Origin: Atherinomorus stipes | Lineage: Eukaryota; Chordata; Actinopteri; Atheriniformes; Atherinidae | NCBI GenBank assembly: GCA_023101725.1 | Contig: JALJCO010013654.1 | Coordinates: 186,001 to 250,000, forward strand | Length of the DNA stretch: 64,000 nucleotides | Direction of reading: 5' to 3' | Shown here: positions 1 to 11,894 of the stretch, piece by piece | Numbering within the stretch: the stretch's first letter is position 1 | How the letters are laid out: the number at the start of each line of letters is the position of its first letter | Notes under the pieces: model-generated | Seen by the model: only the letters and a program-made list of their open reading frames with translations | Told to the model about the DNA's origin: nothing | The model's database searches: none | Made by a program: the position numbers and the translations under genes

Positions 1-787
1 AAATGGCACCTACATGTGGCTTAAAGTCAAGGTTGATATGAGCTGATATGCTGTAATTGAGCATTAATGAGAAGAACTAAACACTTTGAAGTTTCCCTAT
101 GTTGTATTAAAATGTAATTCTTTTTTATCATTTCTGTTGATTACAACTGTGTTTTACTGCCATTTGTTTATAAACCAACTCTCAGTTGTGATTACTCTCA
201 GGAAGGAGCTGGACATTCATAAAGGAAATATTCTCAAAACACAGTATTGAAGTCACAATAGTAAAACCACCTGCCTTACACCCTACACTATGCTTTGATT
301 TTTCTTGACACAGATACCAGACCTCTATTATTATCTAGTGTTAGTATTTTAGTGTCAGTCACTTGGATGAGAGCAACAGAAACAATGGGTATGGCTATAA
401 ATCTCCTTTCCTTTCTATTTAGTTTTCAAGTGGACCTTATGTGTCCTGTGAGATGGGTCCATCTGTAAGCCAGGCTTGTTCAGGCAGTTTTTGTGGATGA
501 TCAATTGGACTGGACTGAGATCTGGTTTTTTTTTTCCTTTAGGTCTGATGGGGTACTTAGTCATCTTCTTTGAGCTTTTCCTGAGAAATTTTGGAATTTT
601 AAAGTATGTAAATCCGAATCACAAAATGCCCTCTTTAAGGCATTTATGGATTCAAAGCCTAGCCAACCAACCTATAACCGAGCCCTCAACCCCCTCTGCT
701 GCAGTTCCCATCATGCCCTGAAACACTATGCTTTATGGCATTGGGCACAAACCAAATAAGGTTGTTTCCCCGTTTAGTTTTGTTTAC

Positions 788-1003
788 ATCAGGGGTGTAA
801 AACTCCAGTGCTTAAGGGTGGCTGTCCTGCAGGTTTTAGATGTTTTCCCAGTTTCAACACATGACTGAAATTAATGCATCTTTGTGCAGAACTTGTGAAC
901 AAGCTTTTGGTTCTATCTGAATTCAATATGGGGAATTGGAGCAGGGAAAAACAGATAAAAAGTGCAGGACTGGAGTTTGAAATCCCTGGGTCGCACTTTC
1001 CAG
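788..1003. mobile_element. Palindromic MITE, first copy
   Basis: Left CTGTCCTGCAGGTTTTAGAT and right AAAGTGCAGGACTGGAGTTT are inverted relatives, with GTTTCAACACATGACTGAAA in between. Same family as 55830-56010. Open frames read through it are spurious. Confidence 0.65.
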
Positions 1004-1049
1004 GCTTCACTTATGTGCCTCCTCTTATGTATCATTTCAATAGTAAATA

Positions 1050-1303
1050 CAGTAGAAAAGCACTCGGAGACCACAGACCTACACCAAGCAGCTCTCGCAA
1101 TGATAAAGAATCCTTCAAAAAATTCCTGGATCCAGAAGGTGATCCAGATCACCACAAAAATTTAATGGGTTCAGTCTTGGGGCTGAGGCACATGGCTGGT
1201 GAAAATTTCAGGTCAATCCGTCCACTACTTTTTCCATAAAGTTGCTGACAGACAGACAGAAAAACCAACACTACTGAAAACATTACCTCCTTGGCGGAGG
1301 TAA
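1050..1303 (-). repeat. Fish interspersed repeat, inverted copy of the 32654 family
   Basis: Reads, on the minus strand, TTACCTCCGCCAAGGAGG, GGATTGACCTGAAATTTTC, GGTGATCTGGATCACC and GGTCTCCGAGTGCTTTTC, the same order of words as at 32654-33712 but uninterrupted. Confidence 0.75.
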
Positions 1304-1667
1304 CAAGAGTCAGACCGATTTATAAGCCAGCCGATTAAACCAGCCAAGTATAGCCCCTTTTAAAATGATCATAATCGGCCGCAGTTTTGCTGATTATGCC
1401 CAGATATATTCTTTATTTCTCATAAAATAGTAATACTGTTAAGGCTTAGAGTTGTGCAGAATGATGTTATTTTGCTGTTTGTCCACTAGATGGAGCTCTG
1501 ACTCCATTCAGTCCTCTGCCCTCACCGCTGTCTTCTCACTAACTACAGCAGAAGTTACAGCCAGGCAACACTACGGGTAGGAGTTCTGGACAAAGCAGAA
1601 TATGATAACTGGCAAGTTCATAACAATGTTGTGAAATAAACAAAAACTCAATATGTCTACAGTTTAA

Positions 1668-3155
1668 ATTTAAAGGTAGAGTCCGGAGTCTCCCCCCGTT
1701 TCTGTTTGTAAACAACACTATTCAAACTGAGCGCCACTCTCCTCAGGCTAATGGCTACATCACTCTCCAGCTTATTCCGCTTCAAGCATCTCCTTCAAAG
1801 CTCAGAAGCGGGTAAAAGTCAAACCGATATTAACCCTTGTTTTCCAACGTGCACCTTCTGAAGCTCTTACCGCAAAGTACTTTCTTTTCTCGCTGCGTCG
1901 GTCTTTTTTTTTTTTTTTTTTCTTCAAGAGTTTGAGTGACTGGCGTCTGCTCCAGTCATGACCTTATTCCCACACAGGGTCATGCCTTTGCCCTTAGCTC
2001 TGTCATTGGCTGGTGACATATATAAAAATCTTCACTACACATGTGCTGGTATGAGAATCTGACGGTATGACAACCTTGAGCTAAAATATATCGGTAAACC
2101 ATGGTATGATAACTATGCTCTTAAAGATATAGTCCGAAGTCCTCCCCATAAAAAATAAGCGTTAGACTTAAGCAAGTGAAATCCGTCTCAAACCTCGCCT
2201 TTGGGCCTCTACTCCCGTGCCGTGGTGCGCTTGAACGCAACTCTCTCCCCCTGCCTGTAATTCGCTCTTTTGTATTGTTTTGGTCTGGTAGGGACGTTTC
2301 TTGGTGGAGATTTCCGTTTATATTGGCAGCCAATGACAGAGCTAAGAGCATGACGCTGTGTGGAAATAAGCTCATGATTGGAGCAGACGCCAGTCACTCC
2401 AACTCTCAAAGGAAAAAAAAGAAAGAAAGGAAACACCGTGGATGCACCGAAGAAAAGGTAAGAGCTTTTGATAATGCGCTTTGGAAAACCAGGGTTAATA
2501 ATAGTTTGGATTGTACCCGCTTCTGAGCTCTGAAGAAGCTTGAAGTTGAATAGGCTAGCTAGAACGAGGCGGCCATTAGCCTGAGAGGGAGGAGCACTAA
2601 GTTTGAATACTGTTGTTTGCAAACAGAAACGCTGGAGGGACTTCGGACTCTACCTTTAAATAATATTTTTAAGTGTCTGGATAAATAAAAACAACTTATA
2701 TTGGTTGAACAATGCCCTTTATTGGAACATCTGTACTTCTTCCTTCGATGTTTAATGACGTTGGGATTGGCAAGCGACGTGAATTTCATAAGGACAGGCA
2801 GCGTACACCTGACATGCAGCGTACTCCCCTGTTTTTAATTGACAGAATCCAAGTTTTTACCGCAGTCAAGGTATAAAGAATGACGGAAAATGAATGTTTT
2901 TCATACTGCTACGTTTATATACTGTGGTATACCTTGAAACCAGAAACCGGCACATCCCTAATCTCCGCCCAGAAACGTCCCGAATGCACCAAGACAAAGG
3001 GAAAAGGCAAATTACAGACAGGGGGAGAGGGAGTTGCAAACAAACTGACCACTGCATGAGAGTTAAAGCCAGAGGCACGGATTGAGACAGATTTCACTTG
3101 CACAAGTCTAATGTTTATTTTCAGGGGGGGGGACTTCTAGACTCTACCTTTAGCT
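1668..3155. mobile_element. Foldback element with an inverted copy of itself inside
   Basis: Outer ends are TTTAAAGGTAGAGTCCGGAG (1668) and ACTTCTAGACTCTACCTTTA (to 3155). An inner unit, 2112-2662, has ends TTAAAGATATAGTCCGAAGT and ACTTCGGACTCTACCTTTAA. The inner unit, reverse-complemented, aligns with the outer one: the block CAGGCTAATGGC near 1745 matches its complement near 2570, and TTTCACTTGC near 3093 matches near 2174. No transposase is encoded. Confidence 0.7.
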
Positions 3156-4226
3156 TTCTTTGCCATGTGTCATGGTAGTGATGTGAGCTTCGCTGCATCA
3201 GCATTGCTAGGGTTGTGCTATCCTAGTTTAAGTTAGTCCCTGCCTTTTTGCTAGCAATAAAATTTCTGTGGTTATGTCAACCTAGCAAAGCGTCAGCTAA
3301 CAGCTTAAAAACTAGCAAGTAACTACAGAAATAATGCAAGTGTATAAAATATTTGAGAGTCCAGAACGAATGTTCATCACTCAACAAGCTACGTGTTGAG
3401 ACACATGTGAACTCAGACACAATTGGGAAAGAAATAATGATGAGCCTTACTATCTGTTCTCAGTAACTGACATGATGTCATGTCACTTTTACTTTGTCAA
3501 AAAATACTACGACATGACACATTATGTAACAGCAACTCTGTGTGTGTTGTTGGAACATAGGCGTCAGACTATTTGTGCCCATTATATATTTAAAATATAA
3601 TTGTCAAACATGACATGTTTGACATTTGAGAAAGGCATCTCCGGTTTTTATTTTGGTTCATATGACTTATGAAATCATGGCAAACAGAATAATGGAATAG
3701 AGAAAAAGTGATTCAATATTAAAGAGCATCGGAGGTCTGCATAAGTAATGTTTTACCAGTAACTTCACTGATGTTTATACACAGCGTACACTTGTGGCCT
3801 AAATCTAAAGACAAAATTCACCAGCACACTTAGTAGCCATTTTAATGGATACTCCATAGAAAGAAAATGCACGAAATTTAAAATGAAATAAATAGAATAA
3901 GTTATTCATTACAATTTTTTTTTCCATTAAATCAGCCTATTAATCGATTATCAGAATTTTTGTCTGCCAAATATCGGAATCAGCTGCAAAAAATCCATAT
4001 CGGTCAAGCTCTAATAGTAACATCTGTCTGAAGTGGCTGAGACAGAACATGAAAGCATGCACGTGCATCAATATAATGACCGGGCATATAAATCAACTTC
4101 TCTGTGCTCCGATAATCTCAAACAAAACTGTCTTGAATAAAATGATCTGTAATGTAAATATATGCTGGAAATCTTGGATTTGAATCATACAAAGTAAAAA
4201 ATAAAAGGTTAGCAGAGCAATGAGCA
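3156..4226. other. Sequence downstream of nobox
   Basis: About 1 kb, AT-rich. A stretch at 3890-4015 (TTAATCGATTATCAG, then ATATCGGAATCAGC) looks like the end of an hAT-type miniature element. No gene was seen. Confidence 0.4.
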
Positions 4227-4232
4227 TTTATT
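4227..4232 (-). terminator. nobox: nobox poly(A) signal AATAAA
   Basis: The plus-strand TTTATT reads AATAAA on the gene strand about 175 nt after the stop. It is the first canonical signal after the stop, implying a short 3' UTR of roughly 4205-4407. The call rests on the hexamer and position alone. Confidence 0.6.
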
Positions 4233-4407
4233 GCAGCTGAACTTAATGCAGCCAAACGAGGCCTGATAACGTTTACTTTTCCACTTAAGAGTGTCATAAT
4301 GGAAATACAAATAGCAAATATAGAAAAATTCAGTTATTCTATTTACAGACAGCTCAAACACACACACACATATGCACACACAACTCTTCATAAACTCAAA
4401 CATAGAT

Positions 4408-4853
4408 TCAAAAATGTATGGGGGAGAAATCACAGTGGAAATGACTATGAAGCTCTCGAGGACTGTCATACTCAATTTTTACACAGGGGGGCACTGAAAG
4501 ACTTTCTGGAGAGGCAGAGCTGACCTGAGAAGGCAGCAGTGACGACACCTTGTTTGGGGTACTTTCTGCTGCGAGGTAAGTAGGCCGCAGAGTTGACACA
4601 GGCGGGAGGACGGCAGCACTAGTGGTTGTGTGTGTCTGGGTGTGTGATGTATGCTGGAAGTTTGGTTGTGATGACCCATGGTCCCCCCCAGGGAAGAATG
4701 AATTAAGAGACAGGCTGGAAGCAGAGGGTGTCTGGTGGTCTGGAGCAGTTCCTACGCTGGACGGGTATGTGGGAGGGCATGGACCACGCTGGGGGATGGC
4801 TGGCTGACCGTACATGTTATTCCATGGGTACGATGGGTATGATGTGATCCCAC
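4408..4853 (-). CDS. nobox: nobox exon 9 (C-terminus and stop)
   Basis: 446 nt, 2+148 codons including TGA at 4408-4410. Acceptor TTACATCCAG|GT. It encodes [18 protein letters not shown], a Ser/Thr-rich section, and the conserved-looking end [15 protein letters not shown] then HCDFSPIHF. The stretch VKIEYDSP matches the phospho-dependent sumoylation consensus (see findings). Confidence 0.92.
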
Positions 4854-7800
4854 CTGGATGTAAAACAAGATGCAAACAAACATGACAACTGAGGTTTACT
4901 GAGGGCAATTCACACAAACACTCATTCTCCTGATATCCAAAAATAGCAACCTGATCTGCACAATTCTCATTTTCTGTCTCCCATCATGACTCATTTTCCT
5001 CTTTCATCCCTCATTTCTCATTGAGCCCGCCAGCTGCAGCAGGTCCTAATTGTCTTATTACACAGTTACTGTCAGCCAGGTTCATTATTCTCTTCCACCA
5101 ATTAACTCATATATTTCCAACTTACTGAAAACGTGAAATAATCCAACAATATGTAGCTAAAACAGAGGTTTTAACAGTGGACCAAATCTCTGTTCACATT
5201 TCTTTCTTCAGAGCTTTTGAACTTTCAACATCTTTGTTGGCCCTTTCGCTGGCCTCTTCTCAAGAATCATGGGGAAAATAATATCCCATTCCATCACCAC
5301 CTGGTATAGTAACTGCTCCATTGTTGACAGGAAGGCACTGCAGAGCGTGGTGAGAAGTGCACATAAGATTACAATGTCTGGCTTATATCGCTGTTAAGTC
5401 CTGTCCAGGACGTTGCCATCAGGGAACACTCTGACTTTCTTGCAGCCACCAGGCTGCAGTGTGGTATGTGAAATTGTGCTGATTGGCCACACATGGAAAG
5501 GCAGCAATGTGCCACGTGGCACCAAGTCTGCCAGAAATCATCCAAAGAAGAAGAAACCTTTGCTCAAGAAAGAACCACAGTGCACGTGTACTATTTAAGA
5601 TTCATGCAAATTTGGACAATGCATGACATAGGCATGAGAGTAGAAAATAACAATCCTTTAGTTGTCTGTCAATATGTCACATCACCAGAACAAACCTGAC
5701 TGGTGTGGAGTGGAGAGAGGAAACCGCTTTCTTACATGATAAGCACACCCATTATCAGCTCGAGAAAAGACTCAAGTTTGTCTCACCTGAGGACACTGTC
5801 TCTGAACCGTCACAGCAGGTTGTGGGACAAGCAGCTGCACCATCACACGAAACACCAAGACCTCCTAGAGATATAATTTTCATTTTCCCATTAGAATGCA
5901 AATCAAGCAAACAGACAAGGGGCATTGTTTCACAAAGACAGCAGTGGATTGGAGCAGCTGAACTGCTGATATGGTCAGACAGAGAGCAGAAGCTTTAGTG
6001 GTTAAAAGAATTTTTTCTCTTGTTCATTAATCTCAGGCACAGTGAGAAAATGCCTCGCTTGCTGCAGCTGATTACAAGCAGCTGAAAATCCTGGCAGAGA
6101 GTTTGAACAGCCCCATTTGTTTATTTTATATCTGTCAGACTTCTCTGTTTAGCTAATCATATGTCAAATTAACTTGCTTCTGCTGTTAGTACCTGTCCAT
6201 TAATCTGACTGAAGCAGTTCACACTTGCACCTTATTGAAAGTTACATAAAAACTTTACCTGGTCAGACCTTGTCAGATTCCAATCTCAAAATGTTACTGG
6301 AAAAGCACCAAGAGGATAATTCACTCATGACATTGGCACACTCTGTTACCACCAGATTAATGGGAAGCAATACTTGAGTGAAAAGGACATATGTTGTCCA
6401 AAACTAGTATATACAGTATGGTTGACATATTAAATTGTGCAAGTACCCACCCGATATCAGAGATGTTATGTAGGCGATTTGAACAAGCATTTGAGGATGC
6501 AGTGATTAACTGTGCTCACTGAGAAAGGGTTCACATAGAAGTCGAGTGTTTTTATATAGTGCTTGCCAAATCTTGATTGATCAAAAGAGCTTTACACAGC
6601 AAGCCATACTGACCCATCCACACACACCGAGCAATACAGAACCTCTTAAAAAGTTTTTTTTTAGCACAAATGGAGTGCTTTTTTGCTCCTTACATATTCA
6701 TACAATGCACATGCATTCAGGGGAAGCCAGCAATTGGCCTGCAGAGGCAGATGACTGCTTTACCTTCCAAGTTACAGTCACACCCACAAGCATTTTAATA
6801 CCCTGCCATCTGAAGATCATTTCCACAAAATGTACTTCTTTTTTCTTAACTTCCATCAAATAGAATATCTAGGTTTCAGCAAATGACACATTTGTCTTTC
6901 ACTTTACTGTAAGGCTCAAATTAGTCACAATCTTTGCATTCTGACCTTTTTTTTTAATTTCATGGTATTCCACCTTTTTGGAAACACTGTTGAAGTTTTC
7001 TGAAAAACTGAAATCAGTTGTGTGTGTTTTGTTTTTTTTTTTAACCCATAGATTAATGAAATTTCATCCTCACCATGCTGACCAGTTGACTGCAACAGAA
7101 TTTGTCCAGCATTGTGGGACTGGAAGTAGGCATGACCTCCAGTGGAGTAAGTCACCACCCCAGAGGAATTTCCTCCTGGGCCGAAGGTCAAGTAGGAGGC
7201 AGAGTTGGAATCAGGAGGGTTGGGGGTGAGGTAGGGGGATGGAGTGAGGTAAGCCACATGGGGTAATGATGCTGGAGGCTGGTGCTGGTTGATGAGGAAA
7301 GAGTTCTGGAGGTGGTAAGAGTTGTTCTGCTGGGTGGGTGCCTGGTAATTCTCCGTCAAGTCGAAGAGTGAACTGAGGACAACAGAAAGAGTGAATTTGT
7401 CATTACACATGAACCTTATTGTGTGACAACGCGCGTTGGTCTCAGTCACAAAAACAAAAAGTTCATTGAAAAAAAACTCAACAGCAATGGCATTGGTGAG
7501 CGACTGTTTTCAACTGTGTAGAAAACTTTAGCATTTGCCTCGTAAATTCTCAGCCATCTCTACCTTTCTGCTCTTCCTTTGTTGATTTCCAGTGACACGC
7601 AGTAAATCTTTATTTGTGCATGTGCTGTGTCTTGTTCTAGGTTTGGAGTGTTACACTTATCATCATAACGCCACCCACAGCCTTGTATGATGTGCTACAG
7701 CGGTTTCATGGGGATCGTGAAACCTTTCCCCGGATTTCTGCTATCAGTTTCACACCTAAACCGGCTTCAGCTCCGTGTGGACTAGGCCATATACTCCGTT

Positions 7801-10800
7801 TACTTCCTCACCTCTGTTTGTCTTGCTCTCTCGACCCCACCCTTTCCCATTGTCCATTTAGTCTTCCCTCATTTATTTTTCCCCATCAGTCACCCTTTCA
7901 TCCATCCAAACCCATCCCTCACCCACTTCCCTGTCCCTCATCTCTTCATCTAACCTCTTCCCATCTGCCCTCCAACTTTCTTATTTCTTTATCCCTTACA
8001 GCCTCTCCAAGTGTTACAATTCCTCTGTTTTATTAATCCACTGTGTGCGGTGTGTGTGTGTGTGTGGTCCTCAAAGCCAGGGCTACTGACATCTTGAGAC
8101 AGTATCCACATCCTTTGTCTCCTCCACCCAGCATGACAGTCCAGATTAGGGCTGAATGATTTCAGGAAAAAATCTAATTGCAATTTTGATGGGCAATATT
8201 GCGATTTCGATTCGATTCACGATTTTCTTCAAATCAAGCTTCAGTACAATATTTGCAATGTACAATACCATTTATGAACATGACAGAAAACTTCATTATA
8301 TCATCAAAATATTAAAAGCTATTAATCTTAATCAATGATGACAATTAAAGGTGAGATTTAGCTCACTTTCAAATGCATTTATTTAAAAAAATGTATGTAC
8401 ATTCACTGGAACTCCGGGATATTCAGACTCCCTGCAGTCCTCCTCCCTCTACCACAGTTAATCACCCCACTTACTGCCTTTTTCAAATCAGGTTATCTGC
8501 ATGTTGCTTTACACACTTGAATTTCCAGTGTAAAAAAGACATTAGTGTGCTATTTTTAATATTTTAACTATTTCTCGTCACAATGCACTGAAAAATCTCC
8601 AAATAAGAAATCAATATATTTTCCTTTTACAGTTCTTGTATGTAGGTTACGTTAAGTGAAACATACAAACCAGGGAATTTATCATAAATTCATATGTGCA
8701 TTGAAATGTAATTAAGTTGTAAAATAAATCTAAAACATCAGGTTTTACATTTAACTTCATTTTTATGTCATTCTATCACCTGGACTTGAGGTGAAGAAGA
8801 CTACATCATCAATGATCAGGTGGTTTTACCCTGATTGTTTTTATCAGGTCGCATTTCTGACGTTTGGACGTACATTTTTGGCCACAACGGCGTTCCGTAC
8901 TCATCCTCTCATGTCCGCTTGAAAAACAGGAGCAACAACTTTCCACCTGTTGCTGGACTTAACTGTGTGGCTTAACTAATGTCCCAGATAACAAGGACAG
9001 AGTTTCTGTGTGCTGCCCCGGTTCGCCCCGTTCACAAAGCAGGTCCAGCTGATTATTCGTCTCCTTTTACTGAGATCCGCCTAAATACAGATCATTAATT
9101 TACTTGCCCGCATCGTGCTCGTGTCCACAGCGCAAAGCCCAAAACTTTATAGGTTAAAAGAAAACTGGTTGGAATTCAGTTGCGCTTTTATTCCCATTAA
9201 AATGATTTGATCTGATTTTACAGATCAGACGGCATTTTTCACTAGACTGTCTGATCAGCTGATCGCTGCAGGTGACTTAACTGCTGAGTCATGAAATCTG
9301 ACGGCACAGACAGTTCAAGATTATATTTTACTGAACATTAAATTCCCTCATTGCACGAAGCGGATCAACAAACAGAAAAAGGCAGCAGAGGTCTGCAGCC
9401 TCTCTCCAACAACGGAACGGAAAGTTAAAAACTGGATGAGGTTCTACCGAAGCCGTTATCTAGTGTAAAGATTACACAGCAGGAGATGCCCATCCCAGCC
9501 CTGATGCTGATTGGTTAGCTGACCTCTCCAGCCCTTCGTTCAGCCCTAGTACAGATGATCGACCTTATTATCGTCAATGACCTTACCCTAGCATAAACCT
9601 TCTTTAAACTTATTAGCTTGCAGTTACTGTGTAGTCCTTGTTTGTGAAATTACCCACAATATCTAGTCATGCACGTAGATTTGGGATGAGTGGTAGGTTA
9701 TCAGACATTTAGACATTTAAACCTGAGATCTTTGCCACAAACCCGATGGAACAAAGCTATACGTTTGCTGTGCTGTATTTGAAAGCATTGTGGAAATTAA
9801 ACCACATTCTCAGTGGATCTAAATAAAGCAAAACTCCAAGATCAACCCCTCTTCTCTAACACATTTGTTTGGGCTAAGACCCTGTAAGAAAGTATAGTTA
9901 GGGGAATTGACAGTTCCATGGTATCACATAGGACAGGAGCCAAAACAAAAGAGGAGCCAACATAAACATATGATGGTCAGAAATAATCTCCATGACCTCC
10001 CATTCCTTTCTCCAACTCTCAATGGCACATGGGAAATAGACAAGATATAAAAGTCAAAGTCTATATTTTCCACTTCATTAGCAACACCAGTTGTCCAAAA
10101 TACTCTACTTAGGGTGAGGATATGAAGCAGTATGTAAACTAATTTGAGTTTTTAGAATTTGAATTAGTAACCTAAAATTCTCCTAGTAGGTTATGAAACG
10201 ATTCCAACAATAAGCTGAAATTGTACCACAACCACTACTATAAACAGTGCATGAGCTATATCATTTAAAAGGTGCTATAGAAGATGTTCGGCATTTCAGA
10301 AAGCAGACTGTTAGCGAGTTTTTGAATAATCTGCACGCGCAAGACCCACCTACTAGATTCACAGCTCCCTCCTCCGGCCACAGAATAACGTGCACAAGCC
10401 ACTCTGGTGTTTAGCAGACAGCAGGTATAGATGTCTCCATCATGTCACAAACAAGTAAATGGAATTTCGTTGTCTGAACGTCGCTAACTGCTAGCAGGAT
10501 GATGTTACCTACCTTCTGTAAACGTCAGACAAGTGCGCACATTTTCCGGGTCCCAGTATTGCTATCGCCAATCAATCACTCTCATTGATCAGTCTCGCCT
10601 ATTACCCATTGAACTGATCGTCAATCACTCTTATTATGGTAGTGAAAGTGATTGACGAGCAAGTAGACAAATGAAATAGTTGAGGAAGATGATTGGCGGA
10701 TGTTTTTTCAGCCCCATTACTTTCACAGCTGATGTATAATAATATTTATAAATTTAAAGCTATTTTATTTATATATTTATATAGCTATTATATTTATAGC

Positions 10801-11837
10801 TATATTTAAATCATAGCGTATGGGGTAGTGAACCCAATTTTACCAAATATTGTAAAAATTGTTGAAAGACACATCTTCTATGACGCCTTTAACTTAATCC
10901 CTCCCTGCCTACTATGAGCCAGTCAGCTCTTGTAGTTACCTACTGTACATTTCAATAATCCTCAAGTATTTATGTCACAATGCACTGAGAACTGGGCTTA
11001 CCTGGTGTCAGCCTGGAGAGACTGGGTGTCACAGCTGGCCAAAGATCCACCCTCCAGAGCATCAAGAAAGAGAGGTGGAGTGTGGGCTGGAGTGTTGAGG
11101 AGTGATGGAGTAGGGCTGACAGGGTTGAAGGCTGTTGTGAAAAGAGGGAGGCTGGCTCGTCGCAGAGGGGGAGGGCTATGCATGGGACGGGGGTGATACT
11201 CTGGCAAACTCCCCTGAGATGAAAGCCGGTATTGCCCCATCTCTCTCCCTCTGCACTGACCTTGAGTATAAAACATATTCAAACTGAGAAAACAGAAATA
11301 CTGTCTGGTTTCTAGATCTGCAGTCTAAACTTAACAAATTTATATGGGGATAGGAAAGTATTGTTTTCTACTAAAGGAAAATGCACTTATATGGTTCATA
11401 TTTGCTACAAATTCTAGGTTATTCAGTTGCAATGTTGAAGATATATCCTCTAGAAAAAAAAAAAAACCCTTCATGATGCACTGCAATACAATTTAGCCAG
11501 CTGCAACATTTTAGCTGGATAATCTGCACCTTTTTGGTCAAATCTGCTATGCAAACATAAAAGTCTGAAGGAAACTAATTAGAGAGATGTGTTTAAGTAT
11601 AAACAGCCTCAGGCCTTCTATACATTAATGTTGTAAAGCCCCTCAGCTGTGTCACAGGTGCCACTGTTCTGCTACTGAGAACTGCTTCAAAATATGAATG
11701 TAGACCTGGACTGTTGAGACTGGCTAGCAGACTGTTGTAGGAAGATGGGGTCTGAGTGGGCAGTGTGGGGAAAGAGGCAGCGGTGGTGATCTGAGGTATG
11801 GTGGCAGCGAAGTGACCAGAAAAAGGAGCTCCCTTTC

Positions 11838-11894
<57 letters not shown>

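Larger units (their letters stand above)
4854..7073. other. nobox intron 8
   Basis: 2.2 kb intron. It contains a decayed LINE fragment (5275-5610) and a repeat with the common fish phrase TTTTATATAGTGC near 6550. No further exon was recognised. Confidence 0.6.

Noticed and set aside
874..1239. 121-residue plus frame
   Set aside because: Runs through two unrelated interspersed repeats (788-1003 and 1050-1303).
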